From positions 248,001 to 312,000 of the forward strand of contig NZ_JABXOF010000006.1 in NCBI RefSeq assembly GCF_013375155.1: 64,000 nt of DNA, given 5' to 3'. Origin of the DNA: Serratia ureilytica (GTDB lineage: Bacteria; Pseudomonadota; Gammaproteobacteria; Enterobacterales; Enterobacteriaceae). Positions 31,372 through 40,159 of the stretch are shown in pieces. Under the pieces are notes generated by a model. It was not told the DNA's origin. It did not search any database and was given only the letters and a program-made list of their open reading frames with translations. Made by a program: the position numbers and the translations under genes. The first letter of the stretch is position 1, and every line of letters starts with the position of its first letter.

Positions 31372-31908
31372 TTAGGAATACTCTGCCTCAGGGGATAGCA
31401 GCCAATAAATAAAATCATGGCTGCGGTTTAACATCAGCTTACCCATCACCGAACGTTTATGGCTGTGCACCGTTTTAACGCTCACCCCCATTACCCTGGC
31501 GGTTTGCGATTGGTCAAACCCACGCCGCAAATAGCCGATAACCTGTCGCTCACGGGGGGTCAACAGCTTAGCGGGAAACCGACACACCGGCCTCGGATTA
31601 GCCAGCGTATCAGACAGCAGCCTAAACAGGCATTGCTGATCGTCGGTACGGTACAGCACCCGGCTCGCGCGCCCGGAGGCAACGGTCTGCTTTTCCTTAA
31701 TGGTGACGACATGTGCTCCAGAATAGGCGGCCCAGCGCCGGATGCGGCGTGCCGGCGAGGTCAGCACGATGTCAGGCCGCTCATCACTGCCTGGCGACAG
31801 GAAATGCACGACGTTATTATGCTGCTGCGCATATGTCGCAATGCTTAACCGCAAGCCGGCGGCAAAATAGCGGTTCTCGTCATCGATGACGATATTGAGA
31901 GATTTCAT
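31372..31908 (-). CDS. LuxR/FixJ-type transcriptional regulator
   Basis: The 178-residue protein has a C-terminal LuxR helix-turn-helix (about residues 115-170: LTPRERQVIGYLRRGFDQSQ, then ARVMGVSVKTVHSHKRSVM). The N-terminal part resembles a degenerate response-regulator fold (IVIDDENRYFAAGLRLSI) without a clear phosphoacceptor aspartate set. Fimbrial regulators of this build occur next to chaperone-usher operons. It lies downstream of the fimbrial operon on the same strand, 141 bp after the distal adhesin gene, so a regulatory link with the fimbriae is inferred. Confidence 0.82.
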   Translation of the reverse strand: MKSLNIVIDDENRYFAAGLRLSIATYAQQHNNVVHFLSPGSDERPDIVLTSPARRIRRWAAYSGAHVVTIKEKQTVASGRASRVLYRTDDQQCLFRLLSDTLANPRPVCRFPAKLLTPRERQVIGYLRRGFDQSQTARVMGVSVKTVHSHKRSVMGKLMLNRSHDFIYWLLSPEAEYS

Positions 31909-32049
31909 TATCCCCTCCTAATTTATCCATCACCCTATTTAGATTAAAATTTTAGTAAAAAAACGATTGACAGCGTTATTGTGCCCATCATTTGCAACGG
32001 ACGTTTCAACTCATTTTTTTACTTACCCTTATAAATCTAAGATTATAAA

Positions 32050-32832
32050 TCAGGGAAGGGTCAGCATAATGACCTTATACCCCTGAAAATCGCCAGTGCC
32101 ACCGCTGTACCCGCTTAATGTTGACGTCAATGTGAGGGTTTTCCCTTCAGGGCCAATCCGGTCGAAATAACCAGAACCAATATCGACACCATTTACTTTA
32201 AGATGACTGATAATGCTACCACCAAGAGAGACGGAACCATTTTTATCTACAGCGATGATAGCCAAGCTAAATTTATTATTGCAGTCAACGCGAAATTGCT
32301 TCGCTGCAACATCCCCATTAACTGAATTAGTGTCTATCGTGCCGTGATTCAGCTCGATATAAGAATCGGCAATCCTGCAATAGGTTGGATCTATTTGTGG
32401 TGCAAAGCATTCAAACTCGCCACCGGGCAAAGGAACAAAAGATTTCCCTCCAGTGCTAAACAAAGGATAAGCCAAACCCAGACAAGGCTCCGCGTATAGG
32501 CCAAATTGCGATTTGGCTTCCTTATTGATAAAACCTTTCCGTGCGAATACCTGGGCTAATTCTCCCATCGTCTCTAAACCTGCCGCCTCAGACATATCCA
32601 TTTCGCCAAAAGTAGATATAGCATGTGAGCGGTTAGAGTACGTAAAAGCCAGTTTACAGTTATCAAGCCCCCTGCAATCTTTTAATGGATTCGGAGCAGG
32701 ATCGTACTCATCCCACCGAATTACTTTCACGATAAACCTATTTTGAGAAGGCGAGTATTGTGCATCTACCTCCCAACTGGCAGTCGCCTGTGGAACGTGC
32801 AACAACAACCATAAAAAGAGTATTTTTTTCAT
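32050..32832 (-). CDS. MrpH-like two-domain fimbrial adhesin (distal copy)
   Basis: The 260-residue protein has a signal peptide (MKKILFLWLLLHVPQATA-S). An N-terminal receptor-binding-type domain follows, with the MrpH-like start VIRWDEYDPAPNPLKDC and a Cys pair. A C-terminal pilin domain runs from about residue 155 (CRIADSYIELNHGTID) to GKTLTLTSTLSGY and GDFQGYKVIMLTLP. Such two-domain subunits sit at the tip of MR/P-type pili. Its ATG overlaps the stop of a 57-codon pilin remnant (ATGA). It is a paralogue of the adhesin at 35849. The mature N-terminal domain has only one histidine. Confidence 0.8.
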   Translation of the reverse strand: MKKILFLWLLLHVPQATASWEVDAQYSPSQNRFIVKVIRWDEYDPAPNPLKDCRGLDNCKLAFTYSNRSHAISTFGEMDMSEAAGLETMGELAQVFARKGFINKEAKSQFGLYAEPCLGLAYPLFSTGGKSFVPLPGGEFECFAPQIDPTYCRIADSYIELNHGTIDTNSVNGDVAAKQFRVDCNNKFSLAIIAVDKNGSVSLGGSIISHLKVNGVDIGSGYFDRIGPEGKTLTLTSTLSGYSGGTGDFQGYKVIMLTLP

Positions 32833-33002
32833 TTTTTCTTCTCGCTATCGAACTGGCGATTTTCACATTTACATTTCAGGGCATTGCCACCCGACGTCAG
32901 CGACAGCGGCTTGCCGCTCACGCCCAGCGCTTTCTCCAGCTGCAGGTTATCCGCAACAGTCGGCGGCAACCCTATCACGGTGACCAAACTGAGCCGCGTC
33001 AT
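32829..33002 (-). pseudogene. Remnant of a minor pilin gene (57-codon frame)
   Basis: The frame from ATG 33002 encodes TRLSLVTVIGLPPTVADN, then LQLEKALGVSGKPLSLTSGG and NALKCKCENRQFDSEKKK. This matches parts of the pilin at 33435-34088 (DADNPQLVKAQGVSG and GKPLWLTPGSNVLNY) with the 20-residue stretch between those parts missing and the final pilin strand lost. Its stop overlaps the ATG of the adhesin at 32832. It is best read as a decayed pilin copy, possibly still translated and coupled to the adhesin. Confidence 0.65.
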
Positions 33003-33078
33003 CTTTCCTGTGCGGTGCCAATATATCGGCCACTTATTTTCTTTTTTATTCGCACTGAGTACCTTACTAAAATAATTC

Positions 33079-33444
33079 TCAGACGGGTTCTATAACCATA
33101 ATGGCGTTGCCGCAATAACTCCCGACATTATTCACGCCCAATGACTTCGTTATTAAACCAAGCACATTAACACCTGCCAGCAGATTAAATAATCCACCAA
33201 TCGCATAACCATTTACGCTTATATACGTAAGCCCCGCAGGTGAGAGATTAATATAGGATTCATCATTAATTAATCGCACCCTTAATTTTGTTCCCGTGCT
33301 ACATTGAATTGAATCCTTGCCTTCCTCTATGGAGCTCTCTGCTTCTTTAATAGAAAGAGTACCATGATCAATTTCCACTTTCGGTGTTATAATATTGCCC
33401 CATTGCTGGGGAGGAACTTTCAGGCATACCGCTTTTAATCGTAA
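33079..33444 (-). pseudogene. Truncated MrpH-like adhesin: pilin domain only
   Basis: The open frame starts right after a TAA at 33447-33445, overlaps the end of the upstream pilin gene by 10 bp, and has no convincing start or signal peptide. The codons read KAVCLKVPPQQWGNI, then KVEIDHGTLSIKEAESS to the terminus CGNAIMVIEPV. The VEIDHGTL segment aligns with IELNHGTI and VELDHGML of the two full adhesins, so only the C-terminal domain is left. A GTG at 33378 could in principle start a 99-residue product. No export signal is visible. Confidence 0.75.
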
Positions 33445-34088
33445 TTAAGGCTAAAATCCACCACAGCATCAAAACTCCCCACCCACAAAGGCGCACCGGT
33501 ACGTTCCGCCATAACGCTGTAGTTCAACACATTGCTGCCCGGCGTCAGCCACAGCGGCTTGCCGCGGCTGCCTAAGCGAATGTCTTCACCCTGGGCCCCC
33601 AGCAGGCGCAGCCCCATGCCGCTTACGCCCTGCGCTTTCACCAGCTGCGGGTTGTCCGCATCGGCCGGCGCCCGGAAGCTCACCCGCACCGCAGGCTGAT
33701 CCGCCGCCCAGCTCCGCGCGCCGGTGCGTTCATCCCGGCTAGCCGCCGAACCGCGCAGGCAATCGCGCAGCCGCAACTCAAACGCCACCGGCGTACCACG
33801 AGCGCCCGGCTGCTCTAACCTGCCGGTCGCGACCTCCCCCAGCCAGATCTCCTGCCGCAGGCTGTCCATCTCCAGCCGGCACGCGCTCTCGGTCATGGCG
33901 CCGCGAATTTCCAGCACGCCGCCGGCGCCATCCACCTGCCAGTTATCCACGGCGTTCGCCGTCGGCAGCAGCCACAGCAGGGCTGTCAAGCTGAGTGGCG
34001 CCATCAGCGCCAGCCCGCCCAACACGGCGTAATAGCGCAGCTCGCCGCAAAGGTACGCCCAATCGCGCGCCGTTCGTTTCCCGGTCAT
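33435..34088 (-). CDS. Minor fimbrial subunit with extended N-terminus
   Basis: The 217-residue protein has an unusually long N-terminal leader (a charged segment, then the hydrophobic LGGLALMAPLSLTALLWLLP, ending ANA). The mature part is a pilin domain with a Cys pair (ESACRLEM and LRDCLRGS) and the terminal beta strand SFDAVVDFSLNYD. The segment SRGKPLWLTPGSN is partly repeated in the remnant at 32829. It belongs to the MR/P-like operon, and lies 56 bp downstream of the pilin at 34145. The exact start is uncertain. Confidence 0.8.
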   Translation of the reverse strand: MTGKRTARDWAYLCGELRYYAVLGGLALMAPLSLTALLWLLPTANAVDNWQVDGAGGVLEIRGAMTESACRLEMDSLRQEIWLGEVATGRLEQPGARGTPVAFELRLRDCLRGSAASRDERTGARSWAADQPAVRVSFRAPADADNPQLVKAQGVSGMGLRLLGAQGEDIRLGSRGKPLWLTPGSNVLNYSVMAERTGAPLWVGSFDAVVDFSLNYD

Positions 34089-34144
34089 GTTTCTCTCCAG
34101 ATAAATCCATCCGTTATTTTCATTAGCGGTAGCGCTAACTACAC

Positions 34145-34690
34145 CTACTCATATTCCAAACCGAAGGTTGCCACGGCAGAAAATGTCCCCAGGCCGATGC
34201 TTTTCTGCGCTATCGCCTCCGGCTCTCCCTGAACATAAACCTGCAATTGCAGGCTGTTGCTGCCCTTGCCGATTGCATATCCCTCACTCGATTTGTTCAG
34301 CGCCAGCGGCGCGCCCGCCGCCGTTTCCAGCCCCAGGGCGATGCCCTGCGCCAGACTCCCTCCGTCCGGCCTCAGCAGGCCGGGCAATGTCGCGCTCTCG
34401 GCCCCCTTGAAGGTCACTTTCACCGAGTTGCCCAGGCTGATGTCACAGTCTTGCAGCACCAGGCTGAACGCCTTGCCGGCGGTGCGGCCATGGGTGTACA
34501 GGTATTTATCGATCACGGTGCCGAACTCCAGGCGAATATCCTCATCTCCCGGGCGCAGCGTGCAAGGCTCGGCCACCAGTGCGCCGCTAAAATGCATATT
34601 GTCGGCGGCGGCCCAACTCCAGCTCGCGCTGACCAACAACCCCGCGCCGATAACCCCTCGCCACGCCGCCGCTTTACTTATCCTCTTCAT
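34145..34690 (-). CDS. Fimbrial minor pilin
   Basis: The 181-residue pilin has a signal peptide ending WSWAAA. The mature part begins DNMHFSGALVAEPCTLRPGD with the usual pilin Cys pair (EPCTLRP and LQDCDIS), and ends with the conserved penultimate-tyrosine-type strand SAVATFGLEYE. It resembles the MrpE-type minor pilins of MR/P operons. It is 37 bp downstream of the pilin at 34728 in the same operon. Confidence 0.85.
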   Translation of the reverse strand: MKRISKAAAWRGVIGAGLLVSASWSWAAADNMHFSGALVAEPCTLRPGDEDIRLEFGTVIDKYLYTHGRTAGKAFSLVLQDCDISLGNSVKVTFKGAESATLPGLLRPDGGSLAQGIALGLETAAGAPLALNKSSEGYAIGKGSNSLQLQVYVQGEPEAIAQKSIGLGTFSAVATFGLEYE

Positions 34691-34727
34691 GCGCTTTTCC
34701 TTTCCCTTTCCCAGCCGTCCCTGTCAC

Positions 34728-35222
34728 TCACAGGTAATCCGCCTGCAGCGTCGCCGTTGCAGCGAACGCGCCTTCCGTCAGTGGAACGCCCGCTTTGGCA
34801 ACCGGCACCGCCTCCAAACGCGGCGGATTGGCAGGATCGATTTTGATGCTGCTGTTCGGCGCGAACGGTTTGTCATCCCGGTACACTCGGATGCCGAGAT
34901 TGCTGTTATCGGTTTGCAACGCGGCGTTATCAAAGGACGCGGCGTTGCCTTTAAAGGTCAACGTCAGTTCCCACGGCAAGGCACCGGGCGAATCGCATTG
35001 GATAAGGTAGTTCACCGCCTGCCGGTAGTTGACGCCATCAACCTTGTTGATACCGACACGCTGACCAAACGCCACTTCGATAACGCCGCCATCGTTGATG
35101 CGGCACGGCGGCGGCGCACGCAGCGTCCCTTTCAGGTGCATGGCGACCTCTTCAGCCGCCGGAACGGAATAGCTGACCAGGCCACTTGCACACAACAGCA
35201 TCACGGCAATACCCTGTTTCAT
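34728..35222 (-). CDS. Fimbrial minor/adaptor pilin, second of a tandem pair
   Basis: I start at ATG 35222 (MKQGIAVMLLCASG) because GGGGGGCGAAC lies just upstream and the signal peptide begins here; an in-frame ATG at 35240 overlaps the preceding stop. The 164-residue protein shares with its neighbour at 35237 the pattern PPPCRIND, IEVAFG, VDGVNYRQAVNY and LEAVPV. These are probably tandem duplicates of an adaptor pilin (MrpF/MrpG type). Confidence 0.82.
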   Translation of the reverse strand: MKQGIAVMLLCASGLVSYSVPAAEEVAMHLKGTLRAPPPCRINDGGVIEVAFGQRVGINKVDGVNYRQAVNYLIQCDSPGALPWELTLTFKGNAASFDNAALQTDNSNLGIRVYRDDKPFAPNSSIKIDPANPPRLEAVPVAKAGVPLTEGAFAATATLQADYL

Positions 35223-35236
35223 GTTCGCCCCCCGGT

Positions 35237-35734
35237 TCATTGGTAATCGACGCGCAACGTGGCGGACGCCGTAAACTCCCCCGTCGGCAGCGCTGCGTTC
35301 GCTTGCTTCACGGGCACCGCCTCCAGCGTCGGCATATCGGGAAAGGTGAATGTTTGCCAACTGTTCAGCGCGATGCGCGACCTGTTGTTTAAAAATGCAA
35401 TGCCCAGGCCGTCGACGCTGGTCTGCAGCAATTTGCCATCAAACCCCGCCCCCGTTCCGGCGAGCAGCAACCGCATGCCGTTCTTTTCCGGCTTGGTACA
35501 GGTGAATTCATAGTCGACTGGCGTACGATAATTTTCGCCATCGATACGCGTCGTCAGCACCTCGTCGCCGAAGTTCACTTCGATCGGCCGATTGCCGTTG
35601 AGCACGCAGGGCAGCGGCGCCAACACGGTCACCTTGACCGACACCGTAGTGGCGGCCTGCGCCGCCCCCATCGTCAACAGGCAGGACGCGCCGGCCAGGT
35701 AAAGAACGCATGCTAAATTCGGTATAATATTCAC
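35237..35734 (-). CDS. Fimbrial minor/adaptor pilin, first of a tandem pair
   Basis: The 165-residue pilin has a signal peptide (MNIIPNLACVLYLAGASC..AAQA). The mature part shows LAPLPCVLNGNRPIEVNFG, RIDGENYRTPVDY and the terminal strand FTASATLRVDYQ. It is 30% or so similar by eye to the next gene. The downstream gene follows within a few bases, so the pair is co-translated. It lies 115 bp downstream of the adhesin at 35849. Confidence 0.83.
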   Translation of the reverse strand: MNIIPNLACVLYLAGASCLLTMGAAQAATTVSVKVTVLAPLPCVLNGNRPIEVNFGDEVLTTRIDGENYRTPVDYEFTCTKPEKNGMRLLLAGTGAGFDGKLLQTSVDGLGIAFLNNRSRIALNSWQTFTFPDMPTLEAVPVKQANAALPTGEFTASATLRVDYQ

Positions 35735-35848
35735 TTTGCCTCCCCCGTTCTTCTTAACCCGATATATCCCGCCCTGTTACAAAATAGCGCTATGAATGCT
35801 ACCCAGGGAACGCCATAACACGCTTCTGCCGGTGATATAATTCCCCCA

Positions 35849-36652
35849 TTAAGGCAAGGAAATAATGATGCTTTTAGAACCGTGAAACTCCCCCACGCTG
35901 CCGTCATATCCCGCCAGCGTTGACGTCAATGTTAAAGTCTTTCCTTCGGGTGGCGCCGTAACCAGCAACCCGTTTCCCACATTAACGCCGTCTAGCTTCA
36001 ACTCACTACGGAACTGCTTTTTATCGTTGAAATAAACTGTTCCAGACTCATCAGAACTCATCACTCTTATCTTGAAATTAAACGTGCAAGCCACCGTCAA
36101 TTTAGCTTCTACCGTATTGCCATTAATCATTTCAGCCCGCAACATGCCATGATCCAGCTCCACCATCGGCTCACGCAATTCGCAAACGTTGGGTACGATC
36201 TCCGGCACTCGGCACTGTTCGCCACCGGGAAACCAATAGACAGTCCATGAGCCATTGCTTCCCTGCCCGTTATAACCAAAGTAAATACAACTGGGTTTAC
36301 CAGGATAATAATAGTCTCTACTGCGATACTCCCGATTGAGAAGGCCAGCCCGGATAAAATTCGCCCCCAACTCACCTAATGTTTTGCTTGTTGTATCATT
36401 AGGTATTAAAACATCATTTAAGAAAGTGAAATTATTCACAGTGAACGCCAGATAACAGTATTCGCGCCCGCCAACACAGCCATATAAAGGATTAGGCGCT
36501 TTATCCTCCGTATCCCAGGCAACAATTTTAGCGACAAAATAGCCGTAGGTCGCATTAACCGGCCGATATTCCGTTTTCATTTCCCACGCAACAGAAAAGG
36601 CATCAACAGAATATAAATAAATTAAAAAAGGAAAAAAAAACCGCTTTAACAT
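35849..36652 (-). CDS. MrpH-like two-domain fimbrial adhesin (proximal copy)
   Basis: The 267-residue protein has a signal peptide (MLKRFFFPFLIYLYSVDAFS). The N-terminal domain carries IVAWDTEDKAPNPLYGC and EYCYLAF, close to the MrpH adhesin pattern. The C-terminal pilin domain starts near CELREPMVELDHGML and ends GKTLTLTSTLAGYDG and GEFHGSKSIIISLP. The mature N-terminal domain has no histidine, unlike MrpH, where histidines bind zinc. It follows the chaperone gene, an unusual place for a tip adhesin, and is paralogous to the gene at 32050. Confidence 0.8.
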   Translation of the reverse strand: MLKRFFFPFLIYLYSVDAFSVAWEMKTEYRPVNATYGYFVAKIVAWDTEDKAPNPLYGCVGGREYCYLAFTVNNFTFLNDVLIPNDTTSKTLGELGANFIRAGLLNREYRSRDYYYPGKPSCIYFGYNGQGSNGSWTVYWFPGGEQCRVPEIVPNVCELREPMVELDHGMLRAEMINGNTVEAKLTVACTFNFKIRVMSSDESGTVYFNDKKQFRSELKLDGVNVGNGLLVTAPPEGKTLTLTSTLAGYDGSVGEFHGSKSIIISLP

Positions 36653-36802
36653 AGGGTAATCCCTGATATGAATAAAAATTCAATTATCCCTTTGCAATCG
36701 AAAACGGCGATAGAAAAATAGCCTGTTCTCTCCTTCAGCATATCCATTTAGCTGTCTGTTAATTTTTAATCGCCGCTGGCGGTAGCGTATTCGCACCGGC
36801 CT

Positions 36803-37564
36803 TTAAGACGCCGTATTCTTCTCCGCCACCACTTTGCAGACCGCACCTGCGCAGTTAAAGCTCAGCTGCGGCCGGCCGCCGTAGTCGTTGATGTAGGTCA
36901 GCACCGGGCTATTGCCGAGGCTCCCGGCGCTCACCGTCAACGGCAGGTTGCCCTTCGGCGGCACCATCAACGGTTCGAACTCCTTGGCGCCGTCAATGCC
37001 TTTGCGGCTGGCGGCATCAATGATGGTGACGTAGTACGGCGTTGGGTTGTTCACCACATACTTGTCGCCCTGCTTGCTCAGCGTCAGCTGTTCCTGCCAC
37101 GGCGCCGCGCCACGTTCCGGGGCGATCGCCGCCGGGCGGTAAAACAGCTTGATACGCGTTTGCAGCGCAATCTGCAGCGAGTTCGGCTTGTTGCTCTTCG
37201 GCGGGATCTCGCGCAGGTTGAAGTAATACAGCGTCTCCCTGTCCTGCGGCAGCATCTTCGCCGCCGGCAGCGCCTGGATCTTCACCTGGCTCGGCTTGCC
37301 CGGTTCGATGCGCTGCACCGGCGGCAATACCGTCAGCGGGCTCTGGATCTTGTTGCCCTGTTCGTCTTCCAGCCAGCCCTGCGCCAGGTACGGTAATTGC
37401 TTGTTCTGGTTACTCACGCTCAGGCTCACCGACTGCACGCTGCCATCAAAAATCACCCGGGTGCGATCCAGCGCAATGGCCGCCTGCGCGGTTGGCGCCA
37501 GCGCGCCGCCCAGCAGCGCCGCCGTCATCAATAAAACGCCAGGTTTACGCATCGTGTTCATCAT
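36803..37564 (-). CDS. Periplasmic fimbrial chaperone
   Basis: The 253-residue protein has a signal peptide ending TAQA. A PapD-like two-Ig-domain chaperone follows, with the beginning IALDRTRVIFDG, the hydrophobic F1-G1 region and the family signature YYFNLREIPPKS and LQIALQTRIKLFYRP. It donates a beta strand to pilins in the periplasm and delivers them to the usher. It starts after TAAGGAGTTTTTT, 15 bp downstream of the usher. Confidence 0.95.
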   Translation of the reverse strand: MMNTMRKPGVLLMTAALLGGALAPTAQAAIALDRTRVIFDGSVQSVSLSVSNQNKQLPYLAQGWLEDEQGNKIQSPLTVLPPVQRIEPGKPSQVKIQALPAAKMLPQDRETLYYFNLREIPPKSNKPNSLQIALQTRIKLFYRPAAIAPERGAAPWQEQLTLSKQGDKYVVNNPTPYYVTIIDAASRKGIDGAKEFEPLMVPPKGNLPLTVSAGSLGNSPVLTYINDYGGRPQLSFNCAGAVCKVVAEKNTAS

Positions 37565-37579
37565 AAAAAACTCCTTAAT

Positions 37580-40114
37580 TCATTGTTCTTTGCTATCCAC
37601 ACCGGCGCTTAGCGCCCGGCACGGCAGCAGTAAATTGGCTGTCAGCATCTCGGCCGGCAGTGGCGTCGGCATCTGCACTTCGCACTGTTCGGCGCCGTTC
37701 CAGCGCACCGTCATCCGCTCCCCGGCGTTGATGCCGCTCAGATAAACGCTGCCGCCGTCGTTGACGATGCCGGTCTCCTGTTTACGGACGTTCAGCACCG
37801 TGGCGCCAAACGGCGGCTCGCTGCCGTCCGCCAGCTTAATTACGGCCATCGCCTTCTCCCCGGCGATCACCGCAAACTTGCGGTAACCGATAGCGCCTTC
37901 GGTCAACGTCGCCTGCACCACCGAGGTGGTGGCCTCGGCGTTATCGCCCAGCGTGTCCAGATCGATGCTGGCCTTGTTGCGGTAGTAGCTGTTGACGTCC
38001 GCCACCACCGCCTTGCCCCAGCGGTTGGTCGCCACCGCGCTGCCGTAGCCGCGTACCGGTACCCCGGCTACGCCTTCGGTATCCAACAACAACCGGGTGC
38101 CGCCCGCCATATTGCTGCGGTGCAGCGCACCGCCTTCGGCGGTCAGCGTCATCCCGCCCTGAAGAGAACCGCCGACCGCGCTGTATCTGTCCTGTTGATA
38201 ACTGGCGTTGGCGCTTATACGCGCGATATCGCCGTCGCGGTTGTAATAGCCGCTCAGGTTGGCGCCGCTGCGCGAACTGCCGGCGCTGAGCTGATAGTTA
38301 CTGCGATCGTCCAGTCGCTCGTAATAGCCCACGCGGTGGGTATTGTCGTTACGGTTGAACGTGGTGTTGTAGCTCAGCGTCGCACCGTTGCCCCACGGCA
38401 CCGAGAGCCCCAAATACATGCCATCGTCGTTGGTCTCGTTGTAGCGGTTACGGTACGCCGACAGCGACAGGCTCATGTTTTTAAACCTGCCCAGGTCGAA
38501 ATAGCGCGACATCGTCAGGCTGTAGCGATCGTTGGCCGGCCGCTCCCAGTAGGTCTGATGACTAAAGTTGAGATAAGCGCTCAACCCGATATCACGCAGC
38601 TGCTGGTTGTAGGTGATGGTGTACATCTCCTTGCTGTTGCCGTACCGCTGCCCGTATTGGCGCGCGTCCAGGTACTCGCTCATGCTCATAAAGTTCCGCT
38701 CAGAGAAGCGGTAGCCGGCGAAGGTCACCTGGCTGTCCAGCTCGTCGAAGCTTTTCGAGTAACTGAGGCGGTACGAGCCGCCGCTCAGCGTCTCACCGTT
38801 GTACGGCAGTTTGGCGCGCGACTGGGTCGCGTCGAACGACAGCGCCCCCAGCAACAGCAAATCGCGCCCGATACCCAGCGCCGCAGCGTTATAGTCGCCC
38901 CCCAACAGCGCGCCGCCGAACAGCGACCAACCGTTGCTCACCCCCCAGGAAAACTCACCGGTGCCGAACATCGGCCCCTGGTAGCGGTGATCCATATCCG
39001 ACGGCTTGCCCGCCGCCAGCTTGTAGCGCAGCGAGCCGGGGCGCGTCAGGTACGGGATGCTGGCGGTGCTCATTTTGAACTCCTGCACGCTGCCGTCCTG
39101 CTCCTCCACCCGCACGTCCAGATCGCCCGTGACCGCATCGTTGAGATCCTGGATCCGAAACGGCCCGGCGGCGACGGTGGTTTCGTACAGCACCCGCCCT
39201 TGCTGGCTGACGGTCACCTTGGCGTTACTCTTGGCCACTCCGCTGACTTCCGGCGCGTAACCGCGCAGGTTGGGTGGCAGCATGTTGTCGTCGGAGCGCA
39301 GGCTGACGCCGCCGAAGCGAAAGCTGTCGAACAGCCCGGAATCCAGGTAGTCCTCACCCAGCGTCAGCTTGGATCGCAGCGCCGGGATCGCCCGATAGGC
39401 GTAATAGCGGCTCCAGTCCAGGTTCCGGGTGGATTCACCGCCGCCTTGCCGGTTCCACTGCCCCTGCCAGTCGGCGCGCAGCCGCCAGGCGCCCAGGTTG
39501 GCTCCCGCCGTGCCGTTGCCGCCCAGGCTGTAGTTCTGAGTGCCCGCCTGCTGCTGGCGCTGCGCCTGGCCGTTGAGGTTATAGTCGAACAGCAGCCCCG
39601 GTATCCCCTCATCCCAGCGGGCCGGCGGATCCCAATCCTCCGAGACATAGTCCAGATAGGCCTGGGGGATGCTCAGATACAGCGCCGACGTGGCCAACTC
39701 ACCCCGCACTTCCATGCCCGGTAGGCTGGCCTCGTCCAGACAGGCGCCTTCTCGCCACCAGGTCAGTTTTTTCGCGGCCTCATCTTTGATACCCAACTGC
39801 GCCACCAATTCCGGCGTCAGGCAGGCGCGGCTGCCGTTAGCGTCCCCGTCCGGCGCATAAAATGCCACCGGTTGTTCCGGCAGGTCGCTTTTATTGACGC
39901 GCACCACCATGCTGTACTGTCCGGGCATAATGTAGCCACCGCGCGAAAACTGGCTCAGATCGATGTTTTTACGATCGTTTACGTCGAGCACGTCGGTGTT
40001 GAACTGAATGTCTTCCACCGCGCCGGCGTTACTCGTCAAACTGCCCAGCACCAGCGCCACGCAGGCGCTGAGAATATGCAAACGAAACGGTTTTCCGGCA
40101 GGTAAAAACATCAT
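37580..40114 (-). CDS. Outer membrane fimbrial usher
   Basis: The 844-residue usher starts at ATG 40114 (a TTG at 40120 is less likely). After the signal peptide come the N-terminal chaperone-binding domain (VEDIQFNTDVLDVNDR, QYSMVVRVN), the 24-strand pore with plug region, and two C-terminal domains ending with a Cys pair (GAEQCEVQM and LLLPCRA). The segments GFRYGGVSL-like (DSFRFGGVSLRSDDNMLP) and RGYAPEVSGVA are classic usher signatures. It is intact and of normal length. Confidence 0.96.
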   Translation of the reverse strand: MMFLPAGKPFRLHILSACVALVLGSLTSNAGAVEDIQFNTDVLDVNDRKNIDLSQFSRGGYIMPGQYSMVVRVNKSDLPEQPVAFYAPDGDANGSRACLTPELVAQLGIKDEAAKKLTWWREGACLDEASLPGMEVRGELATSALYLSIPQAYLDYVSEDWDPPARWDEGIPGLLFDYNLNGQAQRQQQAGTQNYSLGGNGTAGANLGAWRLRADWQGQWNRQGGGESTRNLDWSRYYAYRAIPALRSKLTLGEDYLDSGLFDSFRFGGVSLRSDDNMLPPNLRGYAPEVSGVAKSNAKVTVSQQGRVLYETTVAAGPFRIQDLNDAVTGDLDVRVEEQDGSVQEFKMSTASIPYLTRPGSLRYKLAAGKPSDMDHRYQGPMFGTGEFSWGVSNGWSLFGGALLGGDYNAAALGIGRDLLLLGALSFDATQSRAKLPYNGETLSGGSYRLSYSKSFDELDSQVTFAGYRFSERNFMSMSEYLDARQYGQRYGNSKEMYTITYNQQLRDIGLSAYLNFSHQTYWERPANDRYSLTMSRYFDLGRFKNMSLSLSAYRNRYNETNDDGMYLGLSVPWGNGATLSYNTTFNRNDNTHRVGYYERLDDRSNYQLSAGSSRSGANLSGYYNRDGDIARISANASYQQDRYSAVGGSLQGGMTLTAEGGALHRSNMAGGTRLLLDTEGVAGVPVRGYGSAVATNRWGKAVVADVNSYYRNKASIDLDTLGDNAEATTSVVQATLTEGAIGYRKFAVIAGEKAMAVIKLADGSEPPFGATVLNVRKQETGIVNDGGSVYLSGINAGERMTVRWNGAEQCEVQMPTPLPAEMLTANLLLPCRALSAGVDSKEQ

Positions 40115-40159
40115 TTCCAAGACCTTTTAATTTATTAACTTCCCTGATTCATCAGCCGC

